Source of the DNA: Aspergillus flavus
Taxonomy: Eukaryota > Ascomycota > Eurotiomycetes > Eurotiales > Aspergillaceae
Assembly (NCBI RefSeq): GCF_009017415.1
Contig: NC_092409.1
Span: forward strand, 4,278,001 to 4,342,000
Direction: 5' to 3'
DNA: 64,000 nt
Shown here: piece by piece, positions 44,801 through 57,093 of the stretch
Position numbering within the stretch: the first letter of the stretch is position 1
How the letters are laid out: each line of letters starts with the position of its first letter
Notes under the pieces: model-generated
Database searches by the model: none
Told to the model about the DNA's origin: nothing
What the model saw: the letters and a program-made list of their open reading frames with translations, nothing else
Position numbers and translations under genes: made by a program

Positions 44801-47430
44801 GCTTTAGGTGAGATATACTTAGTACTCAGATCCGCTTTAAGCTATTTACATTAAACTCAAGCCAATTAGATGTTACGGTACAAGACCCTACCTACCCCAT
44901 TGACAGTTCATCAATTGCGCAATTCCAAGCGTATCCTACATGGTACATAGCACCGTGCTAAATCAGGTCGCTCAGACGATCAGATAAGCGAGAGACTGCC
45001 CACCTCCCCAGTGCCAACTCCGCGTTGACGATTTTCAACCGGCACTCAGAAAGACGTCAAGCGGCCCAGTATGCAAAGGAGCAGCCTTACGTACTCTCCA
45101 CTACGTATCCTGTGGTCCCAGTCATCCACGTGTTTCTGAACGGGGTCACTGTACATACTTAGTATGTACTAGAGGTACATGCATGTTACACGCACTTCAT
45201 TCAGACCCAACTGCAATATATTCCTAGACTGCCCCGGAATAATAGCGTTCTGTATTTCAAATTCTGCATGCCAGAATTTATTATATCGTTTTATTGACAC
45301 TTTGAGGGTTCCATATTCATGCCCTTACCAAGGCTTCTGATGACTACCGCTAAATTCCTCTGCATCATGCTCATGTACTCCGTACTACCTACGTATCATA
45401 CGGCTGACTCTGACTTGCTCTTCCTGAGCCTTTAGAACCCCGTGTTTGGGATGAAAACTAACATTGTCAGACACTTCTCATCGATACGACCAAGGGCCAC
45501 GAAGTTGTATAGACAACAATGGTCTTTATCTATTACAGTGAAATTTGGGACGGATCATCGTACTCTAATATGCTCCCTCAACGTCCTCGAGATGGTCATG
45601 TTTCCGTAAATACTTCTGACCCAGTATCTCTCTGCAGGAAATGTCTGTTGGTCGTCGACCATTTCAGATAAATGCTCCGTACGCACTTGTCACTATGGGC
45701 CAGTTCATTAAGAAATGTGAAGAGGAAGGCTTTGAATTGCAATGCATCATTTGATCTTGATCCTGACGCGACTTATGCAATCTGCAGTAAGTGTTAGTAT
45801 CCAATGGCCGTGTATCATGTCGGAGTCTACCGGACGGTCCGTGTGTACGATGGGATCTAGCAGTTGAACATAAAAGAGCGATCAAGAGCTTCGAAAGGCT
45901 CCTGTGAATGTTTGACGTTAATATATGGCTTCATGCAGAGAAAGCGATGCGTGGTGTCCGCTACGCCTTGCGACAACATCTATCGTTGGTATTTGTATAG
46001 CGGGAATACGTACTCTATATCACTAGTAAGCACCGACATGGTGGCAAAGCTCAACATGTTTGTATGGCGAGAAAATCTAACCAGGATCTCGAGCATAATA
46101 CGTCGCTCAATCTGGCAACTGCTGCCATCAGAAAGTTCGGACCGTTGAGGCTTCAGACCCACATTGTCCTTCAATGACAGGTGATATATCACATCTAGAA
46201 GATCATCAAATGAGTCTGTTCTCCATATTGGATGGCTATTCTACTGTGTCGCCTGAGCTCACAATAAAAATTGACTGCATGACCGGTGATTGAATTTGAG
46301 AAAGGATGAAAAGTAACTGAAAGAGTCTAATCCTAAATGTTGGAAAGTTACGTCGTGTTGAGCCTTCTCTATCACTGACATCGCTGTAGGAGTGCACTGG
46401 GTTTCATTATCACAATCTTTCCACTTATGATAACCAAAAAACTAAAGTCATTGATGGGTCAAATCTGCAAATCGTTCGTCGTTATGCTCAAATGGAAAAG
46501 AATGATTTATCAACATCGTAACTGTGAGCAAAAATAAGTCGGAGCAGAGCCGCAAAGACAATAGAAGATCAGTCATATTGCTGATATTACTACTCTTAGA
46601 AATAAGTATCAAACCTAGACTACATACAATGAGAGGGGAATGCTCTTTGTTCGAGCTTGAATAGATATGTATATACATAAAACTGGCAGCTGATCTTGTT
46701 AGACTATAAAACCCTAGAATATTGTGGCTTGTGCTGGCAGTGATCCAAAGCACGTATTGTTATGATATAAGACTCTATAAACATCCCACCGCATATTTTT
46801 ACAAAGAAAAGTCACAGACATTAGTATCAGTGGAATGGACGAAGAGAAGCTACGTCCCTTCACTACTACGGGCAAGTACTGGTAAGTTCAGTGGAGAACA
46901 CACCTGAGAACATTGTATTTCTCCATTGTCAATCGCCATATCAAGGATGTATGTTATATTGCTGCTTGGGTAATCTAATTTGTGGAAGAAACCTTTCAGC
47001 GATTTGTCATTGTGAGAGCCTTGCAGTGAGGGTATGGACTTATTCACTCTAAGTTACTGTCTTATCCTGGAATGTCAGTCTCTAATGCATTCACTGGATT
47101 TTGTCTTATGCACCTATGGAACCCCCCCTCTCTCTGTTGTCGTGTTGGACTTGTTTGTTTCCCTATTAATCTCTTCATCTTCTCTTACACAGTTATGCAG
47201 CAGAGACACGCCTGTAGATCTCTCCATTAATCCTGATCAAGCATACTTATAACGATCTAGATCCACTATCTAGGTAATCACTGAGAACGCTGCCTAATTC
47301 TTCCAATACTAACCTGTGCTGGTTCCATGCACTCTACTGTTTCTTGGCTTGCTTTTATTAAAGCATAGCAAAACGTGATACTTTGGGTCCTGAATTCAAT
47401 TTCCATCGAGTATTTTATTGGGAATGCAAC
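41816..47430. other. 5.6 kb gene-free region
   Basis: The left end is the long promoter and leader of the CAF120 gene, with GA-rich sequence around 42230-42440. The rest holds AT-rich sequence (42850-43260), short GTAC/TACAT-type repeats (42715-42760, 44224-44242), and one TACTCCGTA motif (45376-45384). Short frames on both strands lack recognisable domains or consistent splicing. No tRNA was found by eye. Confidence 0.5.
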
Positions 47431-49075
47431 ATGGAGCTGTTCAGGCTTTGCCCTACGCCCCCTCCGGAGCATTCTGAAGAGGATAACTCCGCCTCGGCCA
47501 TTGAAATTCCGATGAATACACATGGCTATGGATTGTTGGACGAGAAAGCGAAAGAGATCACCGATACCGAAAAAAGGAGAGTGGAAGAGCTGATGCAGCA
47601 GTTCACCAAAGGCTTTGACCCCGGTTCCTTTCCCAGAGAGGTCATGGACAGTCTTCCTTTGCTGTCTGACAACCTTTTCCCCGGATCGTATGCTCATTTA
47701 TCAATCATTCTGCTCGAGAACTGTGGTAAGATGCAGGGCATTCAGGCAAATTTGGAGAATTGGATTCGTGAGCGTTATAAACGTTGGGCGATCACTTTCC
47801 CCGATGATACGAGTATCACGGACGAGACATTCTTCGGCGCCGAGTTCGAGATGCTGAGAAAACTGTTGGCGCCTTTGCGTGGAGAGGATGCTGCGCGTGT
47901 ATACTGGATGAACTCCAGATATCCGCATATTGTGAAGGTGTGTCAGCAACTTGAGGCCTCTGTGAAAGTCATTGAGGAGTTCAAGCAAGACATCCTGGGA
48001 GCAATCAAGTCAAAAGACGAGCACAGTAAGTAAGCAGACCCCTGCTAACTTAGAGCACCAGGCTGACAACCTGCTTAGAAACCATTTACAGCCCTCTTCC
48101 TGTATCCCAGGCCCGGGCAGCAATGATGAGTATGAGAGACATTCGACTCCGCGCGTGCAGGGCTTCCCTGAGCTGGGATGGCTTTTCAGAGTCCGATATC
48201 GAGCTTACCGTGTTTCATCAGTACTACAAAAACCACCTGGCAAGATCGGACCCAGCGAAAGCGCGCGCATCTGGGTGGCTGCCACCATCGTCGCCGAAAA
48301 CCCCTCGTGCCTCTGCCGAAGAAGCGGAACCGGGGGATTTGGCTCACTGGCCATCTGAGGATTCCAACAATGTGTCTCTCAACCTGATGCTCAAAACGGC
48401 CCTATGGCTGAGCGTGGCGAGAGGATTAGCTGCTGTACATCTCTTCTGCGATATCGCCAGACACTTCACCGTCCACAAACCGTCCGCGAGGGCCAATGAC
48501 AGTTACATTTCCTACTTGCTACATCTTACTCAGATCAGAATCTCGGTAGATGGGGTTCGATCACGTCGCTCTACACCTTTCCCCTACCGTGACGAGGCCT
48601 TGTCCCGCTGCAACCCGGACTACTTTGGTGATGTGTGGCGATCTAACCAGAGTTTGACAGCTGATCTTGTCGGGAACGTGTCTTTCTACAAAGGGTCTGA
48701 TGAGAACTTCAAGCTCGCAGATGCCCCGCCGCCTCGCCGTTCTTTTCGTAAAGAGATGCGTACACTCGAACAGACTGTTGCGATCCAGGGAAGCTTGGCT
48801 GGGACTTCGTCTCCGGTGGATGTTCGCCCAAGGGGGAGGCATGTCCTTGGAAGTGGGATGGTAAGTTACTCGTGATAACTTCCCCTCAAATTAGAATAGT
48901 CTAACTGACATCCATCACCTCTGACTAGATAGGCAGGATTGAGGCTCCTCAGCCAACACACCTTCCAGCCACAGTCCCTGCCCTAACCCGAGCAATAGAA
49001 CGAATCACCTTGGCAGAAGCTCATGAGCGCCCTCTCATCAAGCAGGCTACATCAATGCACGGCAAGAAGCCTTAG
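47431..49075 (+). CDS. unrecognised fungal protein, 507 aa
   Basis: Exons 47431-48025, 48079-48860 and 48929-49075 join in frame with consensus splice sites, which strongly suggests a real gene. The product is soluble, without signal peptide or membrane segments. The N-terminal part is helical and charged (MQQFTKGFDPGSFPREVMD; LENWIRERYKRWAI; VKVIEEFKQDILGAI). A middle Pro/Ser-rich part follows, and then a helical region (NLMLKTALWLSVARGLAAVHLFCDIARHF). The tail carries THLPATVPALTRAIERITLAEA. I recognise no domain. It stands alone, 5.6 kb from the CAF120 gene and about 1 kb from TFIIIA, so context gives no clue. The start is the first ATG in frame after an upstream stop; an earlier exon cannot be excluded. 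Confidence 0.7.
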
Positions 49076-50075
49076 GACACACTACAAAGCCCCAGAGAGA
49101 TGGTGAGACTGGGGTATTGCACATCACGATCCTGCTAGCACAGAAACGAATAAAAACTTCTTCTTTTCTTAAAAAGGGATATGGAGAATATTTAGCCTCT
49201 CGAGCTGGGCCTTCTTGAAGTACATACACAACCAATGTTTTATGAATGATGGTTAGTTGATTCAGGGTTGTTTACTGTAATTTCATGTTCTTGTCTATTG
49301 CGCTTCCTGCTGTCTTCGCCTCTCTTCTCGCCATCTCATTCGATTTTCTGCAGAAATCTTTTCTCCAGCTCTTCTCCCTCTTCAATTCAACTTTGGGCGT
49401 TCACAGTTCATTATTTTCTCAGCAGCCAGAACAGGTCCTACTATTCCCATTGTCAAAGGAGAACAAACGTTGTTCCATAAAAAGGACCGTAACTGGTCCT
49501 GAATCCAATCATCAACATATTGTGAAGAATAAAAAAAAATGGGCCAAAATTTAACTCATTAGACTAGATATGTCTTGTTCCTTTCACTTTCCCTCCCATT
49601 TCCCGCTTATACCTTTCAGTTTCGAGAACATATACTCCAAAAGTACCTACTCACTAGGAGTCAATATAGCATGGCTATGATTGACATGGAAAGGTACGAA
49701 AACTGTTTCTTTGGCGGGAGTTATTGGGGCTTGTGTATGCTAATGATTTTTGCAGCTCGATGTCTCTGTATGTTTTCTGCTCACTTGAGACTTGGCTGTT
49801 AAGAACTGAAGTTTGTACAGATTACGCGGGATATAGAAAGATGAAGAGTGTTATGGGTTTATTTTTTATGACCTAAATTGGCTGCATTGGGTTCATGCTT
49901 TGAGAGGTAAAGTGGCATATACTTCATTATCTGCACTAGTCTGCGAGGTACTTCTGTGGTATCATATGCGCAAAGAAAATAGTAAAAGAATGAGAAGAAA
50001 GTGATAAATAGAAGGAAAAAAAGACGTCGCCATATATTGCCGATAAGAAGAAACCGAAATGTTTGTAGGGAATCT
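49076..50075. other. convergent 3' intergenic region
   Basis: 1 kb between the unrecognised gene and TFIIIA, both pointing inward. It is AT-rich with pyrimidine-rich patches around 49290-49390. No gene supported. Confidence 0.5.
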
Positions 50076-51849
50076 CTATGCGTCCATCATATTATATGCT
50101 AGTAAAGGGTCAATCATCGCCATATCATCAGCATTTGATGTCTTCGAATTAACATCTTGCATCATAAAGTTGGAGTCGAATTCCAGGGTACTAGGGAATT
50201 CTTGTAGGTTCAGGCCCGCGAGGGTATTTTCGTCCTTTGCGCTCAGGTCTGCGCTCGCACCCGAGGCTTCCCCTAGTATATACGGTTCATAAGAGGGGTC
50301 ATCGTTGTCAAACTCTAGGCCGTAGATTCCAAGCATGTCACCGGTGATAGGCTCCGAGTCTTCAGCCAACAATGCTCGCTGCATGAACATATCGCGGATC
50401 TCGTCCTCTGTGCAGCTGTGTTTGCTGCCCATATGCACCCAAAGATCATAGTTGCGGTGAAAGCGGTGCGCGCAAGTGTCAAAGAAACACGAAATACGGC
50501 GACCTGTTTCCTCGGCGTAGCCCTCACCCGTCAGAGCGGCCAGCGCTGATATACCAGTAGGTCTATTTTGAGCATTCTGCTGTCCTTTACCCAGACCAAG
50601 ACGTTGTCGTCGTTCAGCTTTAGCATTCAGGCAACCAAGATGTGCGGTACGAATATGTTCTTCGAGAGCGAGTTTGCTTCCATATCGTTTTCCACACCCA
50701 TCGCCATTCCACCCCGCTACCCTTTTGGAGCCCGAGAGATCTGTCTCGCCACAGACAAACCGTTTCTCGCCTTGATGGACGGTCCTGATATGGACCGTCA
50801 GGTTCCCCTTCTTCGTGAAGCTTCGATCACACCCAGGGACTACACACGGGAACACTTTCCGTTCTTCGAGACTTACATCGCCGTGTGCGACTTCAAGATG
50901 CCGACGTAGTTCACGGGCTGTCGAGCATGTGATAGAACAGTTAGGGCATTGTGGGGGATGGGCAGTTTTGATGTGAGCCTGAAGAAGAGCATAGGTAGGA
51001 AAAGTCACTGCAGACATGCCAGCCGAAGGATTATTTGAGGACGGGTCGGTTACTTCCATATGCTGCGAACACTCTGTGCAGCTGAACCGCTTTTCCGTAT
51101 GAACTCGACTCTCATGTGCTCGCAGGTGACCAGCTGTGTCAAAAGCCATAGAGCATTGTTGACCAGTGCTTGGGTCAATATTCGGACATTGGAATGGTTT
51201 TCGCTTCAAGTGGACGGTCGTTATATGCTTCTGGAGGGTCGAGTGCTTTCGAAAGGTTTCATTGCAAGGGGGGTATTCTGTACAACGGTACTTTTCTTTT
51301 CCATCATGGGCAGCTAGATGACGACGAAGACGGGACCCAGTTACAAAGCTCTTCCCACACCCCGGTCGGTCACATACGTAATCTCGTACTCCGGTGTGAG
51401 CGCTCTTGATATGATGGTTCAAATGCGAAGCTCGCAAAAATGTCTTATCGCAGTTATCGTGTGTACATTTGAAGAGCCTTTCGTTATTATGCGAACGAAG
51501 ATGCTCCTGGAGGCGAGCTGGGCGATTGAAGGCCTTTGTGCATCCGTCGAAAGGGCAGCGGTGAGTCTTTAGCTCGGAAGGGTACCTGGCTGAGATCGTT
51601 GATATGGGAGTTGCCGGGGTTTCATGGAGGCTATTGCTATCTATACTCCCTTCATCTGATGATTCGTAGTCGTAGTCGGAATGAGCTTCCTCATAGATCG
51701 GGTCTACATCAATTGAATAATGCTTAGTCTTTCTCCAAAGATTTTAAAGGTCGCAAGGGAGCTTCCTTACCGGTATCATCCAGCGCCGTCTGCTTGAGGA
51801 TCTTCTTGGGTGTATCAAAGCCTTTTGAAGCTTTTCTTTTTTGACCCAT
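50076..51849 (-). CDS. transcription factor IIIA (C2H2 zinc fingers)
   Basis: 568-aa 5S rRNA gene transcription factor. Minus-strand exons: 51849-51771 and 51703-50076. About nine to ten C2H2 fingers run in series: HRCPFDGCTKAF, FKCTHDNCDKTF, YVCDRPGCGKSF, YRCTEYPPCNETF, FQCPNIDPSTGQQC, FSCTECSQHMEV, PQCPNCSITCS, FPCVVPGCDRSFTKKGN, a long-loop finger FVCGETDLSGS...CGKRYGS, and ISCFFDTCAHRF. Irregular spacing, a long insert before the last finger and the TFIIIA-like FTKKGNLTVHIRTVH finger support the call. The basic N-terminus (MGQKRKASKGFDTPKK) is nuclear-like, and the C-terminal tail is acidic. It is head-to-head with RPB6. Confidence 0.9.
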
Positions 51850-52206
51850 AGCTCAGGAACACCAGGGTTACTGCCCCCAAGCCTATGGTTTCATCCAAGA
51901 CAATAAACTGATCAAAGAGCGACAGTTGAAAACAATGATAAAATTTTATCTAAGATCGCTTATCGTTAAATTTTGCCGGAAAAAGCTGTTAAAGCGGTGA
52001 GGTTAGACTCCCCAAAGGGACTAGTGCCTAAGGAACTTTTCCGCCGCCTTTCTAGAGTCGCGATATCGAATTCTTCACTCGGAAGCTCCGTCGCAACATC
52101 AATCGCTTCACTCCAAATCGCCCGGGACTTCGTGTTGGCTTTTCATTCGCTTGTGTGGCACTTGTTCTCCATCTTTCCCCCGTTCCTTTGCTTTTAAACA
52201 GGCACA
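51850..52206. promoter_or_regulatory. bidirectional promoter TFIIIA / RPB6
   Basis: 357 bp between the divergent start codons of a polymerase III factor and a subunit shared by polymerases I, II and III. No specific motif named. A shared promoter is inferred from spacing. Confidence 0.55.
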
Positions 52207-52930
52207 ATGTCTGACTACGGTGACCACGGTGACGAGGATAAGTAAGAAGCCATTTCTCCACAGCAACCTACAGCTAGCGCAAAGAGAAGAGGATGCGCCA
52301 AACATGATCTCTTTGCCGATAGTTGTTTCAATAGAAGTTCTTCTGGTTTAACACTTTTCTAGCTATGACTTCGACGCCGGTCAGGACTACGATGACAATG
52401 AGCCCGAAGACTTCTTGAACCCCGAGGACATTGAGGGCGTGGAAGGCGCAGAAGCATACGGAGAGGATCACTACACTCCCGCAGTCAATGGAGATCGTGT
52501 TGTCGTTTCGGGCGACCCCAGCGCCGGATACTCGGGGAAAGTGATGGAGCAAGTGCGGGAAAGAAAGGTGCCGAACGACCAGCGCACGACAACCCCCTAC
52601 ATGACCAAATATGAGCGGGCGCGTGTTTTGGGCACCAGGGCCTTGCAAATCAGGTGGGTCATGACCAGTATTTTCCCGAACGTCGGGGGCTGTTGTTCTG
52701 ACACATTTCTAGTATGAACGCTCCTGTGCTTGTGGATCTCGAAGGAGAGACAGATCCTTTGCAGATCGCCATCAAGGAACTGAACCAGAAGAAAATCCCC
52801 CTCATTGTGAGACGGTACCTGCCTGATGGATGGTAAGCGGCATCTTGATCCTCTAGCCTCCCAGAGTCAGGTCTAATTATTGTGTCTCTCATATAGGTAC
52901 GAGGACTGGACATGCGAAGAATTACTCTGA
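52207..52930 (+). CDS. RPB6: RNA polymerases I, II and III shared subunit RPB6 (ABC23)
   Basis: 159-aa omega-like subunit. Four exons: 52207-52241, 52363-52653, 52713-52832 and 52897-52930. The acidic N-terminal tail is followed by the core: [20 protein letters not shown], then [40 protein letters not shown], and a last 11-codon piece [10 protein letters not shown]. These are the invariant RPB6 blocks. Length matches yeast Rpo26 (155 aa). Reading straight through without splicing gives unrelated frames, so the introns decide this gene. Confidence 0.97.
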
Positions 52931-54988
52931 ATAAAAATATGGAATGGGTGGCTGTGTATTGGAAATTGGGCTCTTTCTATTATCATGTACGTTCTTTCAT
53001 TCCTTGTGTGCAGCATAGCGTTTGGAGTTTTGGAGTAGGAAAGCGGACCGTAATGGCTAGCCAGCCTAGGTCACTGGGAAGGGAGAAAAACCTCAAAAAC
53101 GATAACGCAGTACAGTCTATTTCAATATAGAAAAAGAAAATAGTTTTGATGTTGACAATGTTGCTTTCCATAGGATCCTGCCATGCTACTATAAATAATC
53201 TTAGACGCGCATTTACATCTATCATCCGGATTATGATGACCAGTTTGCTATATTTACGAAAGTCTTCCAACTATTTCTACACATTACCTGTGTACCTCAG
53301 GACGAGCCATTACTGTTTGCACAGTGCTCGTTGTATGAGATTACCGGAACCAGGCTTCAGAGTCATTGCAAGCCCTGTGGGTATTCACTCAGAAGGATTG
53401 GCTTTTACGCTTCACGTGTTTTGATATAGGTGATTCCACCCCAAATGGTTGAAGGTTCCTGAAGGGCATCGCAGTGTCCAATTTCGGAAAGCATCATACA
53501 CTTCTATTCTTGACAGCTTCTACACACTATATCCCATCAATGATGGGTCTGACAGCCGTATTATATTGGTTGGGCAGCCCAAACCGTCTCTATCTAGTCT
53601 ACCATACATAACTCAGGACTGATGCAGTCAGTGTCGGTGGTTTAGGTCATACACCGCGGCTTGGCTTTGACGCGGACGCAGAGCCAAGCTTGATAAAGTT
53701 ACCCTAACGTAAGATGTAGTGGAGACATGGAACCAGGTATAGAGAGAGGGAGATGACAGAACTCAGGAGCAAACTACGTACATTGATTGAAACCGTTTTA
53801 GGGTCTGCACCGGGAGAAGGATTTTCCAGTGCCGGATCAGATCCTTGTCAAACGATGCAAAAGGAGATGAACAGGCGATCAAGGATCTTTTAAAGTTCCC
53901 CCACATTCTGATACAGTAGACCTCGTTACATCGCTGCTTTAGTATTGTCCGGAGGTCCCTGGTTGCCAGACGGACGATAATGGCCTTCATGCAGATATCA
54001 ATCGACATCCCCCACGTGGAGATTTAGAGCTTCTCCGGCTCAATAATGGTTATTGCTCGGAGTCGAAATGGGAACTCCGCAGACTCCACTGGGTCGTGAC
54101 TCATGGAAAGGACCTTAATTTCGTCCACCTCCTTTTTTAGGCCGATATACGATTATATGGGCCGAGTCAACTGATACCGAGACAGCCAAGATTACTGGAA
54201 GATCTTCCCTTGGAAGATTGAATGTGACATAGATTAATAATATGGCCTCCTTCCCCGCTGGATAATCGGCACGTCGCCGCACTACTCGGCTAGACGTTTG
54301 ATGCGGTGACTGCCGAGCACTCTTCCTTGAGCCAATGATGCGACCCCATGAAACTACAAGTCTCAGTCACCATCGGTCTGAAGCTCAGGTGTTGGGCATT
54401 CGAAATACTTGGGGTAGCTTTGCAGTTGATACATCAGGATTGAAGATTCAGCATCGGGATATCGCAGTCACCGTCGGCAATGCGCCGTGAAATGCCTGAC
54501 GCCCTGTGTAGTGTGTACTTGGTAATTTAGTCGCTAGCCAGTAGGGTGCATTCCACCGATGGGTCACTAACAAAATTCTCTGTTCTAGGCTGCTTTTTCG
54601 CAACTTTTCCGTTTTTCTTGAAGGATGGGACCCATGATTGTGGACCATCCTCCCCGAAAGTCTCCACCGGCCCTAGGTTTAACCTGGTGCGCGAGCTTAG
54701 CCTGGTATCGGCCCGCTGAGACAAAAGCCGCTGAGAAATTGTAATGCCAATGTATAAATCTCCGCTTTTCCGGTCTCAGACCACTGTCGTTTTCTCTTCG
54801 CTTATCTTTTTGGGGTATCATTACTACTAGTCTGCCAGACTTTGTCGAATAGCGCCTTACCCAATTTGACCACAGCCTCGTTGTGCGTGTCTATCTCACC
54901 CTCCCGTCCTTGTTGTCCTTGCTTGTGTCTTCTAAGTGTTTCTGCATTCGCAGGAGGACTGTCTAACCGCAAGTGAGCCGCTGTCGAA
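52931..54988. other. gene-free region between RPB6 and MFS transporter
   Basis: About 2 kb. Both genes run rightward, so it holds the RPB6 3' flank and the transporter promoter. Short frames (for example 53763-54008, minus) have no recognisable domain. No repeats or tRNA identified. Confidence 0.5.
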
Positions 54989-56406
54989 ATGGGTACGGAT
55001 GCTGATATCGAAGAGAAGATTGTCGTGGATCCCGGGGCCGGCAACAATCTTCATAATGGCAGCGAACAGACGTCCGATTTGTCGGACTCTTCTTCTAGAG
55101 GGAAAGCCGAAGAAGAGCCAACTTTTGACACAGGGTTGACTACCTGGCTGCAAGTCCTGGGCTCGTTCTTCCTGTTCTTTAATTCTTGGTATGTACCATG
55201 CATACGCCGTGCGATTCACTGGGACATAATATAACCTTTACTTGAGAGGCCAACCCGCTAACTTCATCATGTTTTAGGGGTGTCATCAACACCTGGGGTG
55301 CATTTCAAACGTACTACGAACAGAGTTTCTTGTCCGACATGTCCTCAGACTCTATTGCCTGGATTGGATCCTTGCAGTCGTTCCTTCTCATGTTGTTCGG
55401 AGTCGTGACTGGTCCCCTATTCGATGCAGGCTATTTCCGTGGCCTTGTCACCTTTGGGACCTTTGGGCTGCCATTTGGCCTTATGATGACTAGTCTATCC
55501 TCCAGGTTCTGGCACCTAATCCTCGCACAAGGAATCGTTATCGGATTATCAGCCGGCTGCCTATTTGTCCCCTCCGTCGCCATCCTACCTCAGTACTTCC
55601 AAAAGAAGAGAGGGTTGGCCAATGGACTGGCTGCTTCGGGAAGCAGCATTGGTGGCGTGATCTACCCTATAATGTTCAATAAACTACAGGAGAGGGTTGG
55701 GTTCGAATGGGCTACGCGTGCAATAGGGTTCCTTTGTTTCGGAACCTGCTGTATCTCATGTTGTCTCATGAGAATGCGCTTCCAGCCTAAGGAGAAACGT
55801 AAATTGTTTCAGCTTTCAGCGTACAAAGAACCGCAATTTGTCATGTTTTCCCTCGCTATGTTCATGGGCTTTTTGGGTTTCTACAACTTCTTATTCTACG
55901 TTCAGTCCTACGCCATCGAGACAGGGATTGTCGATTCCAACCTGGGTTTTTATCTTCTTGCAATGTTGAACGCCGGGTCCACCTTTGGACGAGTCTTACC
56001 CAACTTCGTTGCCGACCATGCCGGCCCTTTGAACGTCCTCACCCCTGCCGCCACCGCCACCGCTATTCTTGCCTTTGCTTGGATTGGTGTGCACAACGTC
56101 CCTGGTATCATTGTCTTGGCCATTCTATATGGTCTCACTTCCGGTGGTTTCGTTTCGCTACCACCGGTGGTTATGGCTAGCATGACCAAGGACATCCGCA
56201 ACTTGGGAACACGCTTGGGTATGGTTTTCTCAACCACTTCGTTCGGACTGTTAATCGGAACACCAATTGGCGGTGCCATTCTGGACAGCACTCATAAGTA
56301 TCTTGGTGTCCAGCTTTTTACCGCCTGCTGTCTCATCACAGCTTCTTCAATTTTTGCCGCGCTGAGACTGTCACGCACTGGCTTCCATCTTGCTGTTAAA
56401 GCCTAA
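54989..56406 (+). CDS. MFS monocarboxylate-type transporter (MCT/MCH family)
   Basis: 442-aa membrane protein. Exons 54989-55188 and 55278-56406; the intron splits the Trp before GVINTWGAFQTYYEQ. A hydrophilic N-terminal tail is followed by about 12 membrane segments. Signature blocks: NTWGAFQTYYEQSFL, the ASGSSIGGVIYPIMF helix, FGRVLPNFVADHAGPLN, LYGLTSGGFVSLPPVV, and LGTRLGMVFSTTSFGLLIGTPIGGAIL. All are typical of fungal MCH-like proteins. The substrate is unknown: many relatives carry monocarboxylates, riboflavin or metabolites. No biosynthetic neighbours suggest one. Confidence 0.9.
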
Positions 56407-57093
56407 ACTCAAGTGTCATGTCTCTTTCTACCAGGCATACAGGGCAAATGAGGAAACGCCGTTTTTACCCTTTTCGGCCTAGTCCCGATAGGAAAAGCAA
56501 GTCGCTCCAGATCAGAGCTATCAGCATTCCTTCTCGGGGTTTTTGTTTCTCTACACGTTGTCAGAACAGAGAGGAGGGACATGACTACCTCGGGACTCAC
56601 TAATCAATTGGCATTTATTGAGAACGCCAGTCGCATAGCCAAGCCCTAGCGGTACACCTCGAGTTGAACTGATCGAAACGAACGAACGATACCTCACATA
56701 CAAAGTCATTGCATTATGCCGAGAGGCTGGAGTTTCGGGCCCTACAAAAGTTGCATCCTTTCATAGATACTTGCATTTAGATTTGCACTTTATAGATAAT
56801 TTAATGTCAAATAGATAGACTAGAATCTCAATACCATTGATGCTACGATATTCTAAGCGCCAGAAACATTCCCATAGCATACGTTCCATTCACTGCAGTC
56901 TTCTTTATTCTGTACACATTTACACCAACATTATATAACAGAGCGCGAAGCACTGGCGAAGAATCATGAATGCAAGAGCAACAAAAAAGAGAGAGAGAAA
57001 ATCAAAGACAACACCGAAACACCTAAATGCTAAGATATGCCAAGCTTTTTAAGATGCACACACTCAATTAAAAATCGGAACAGACCAGGGACT
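56407..57093. other. convergent 3' intergenic region MFS / NAA20
   Basis: 687 bp, AT-rich, no gene supported. Confidence 0.6.

Noticed and set aside
53763..54008. 81-aa minus frame between RPB6 and the MFS gene
   Set aside because: No recognisable domain, and surrounding sequence has stops in all frames.
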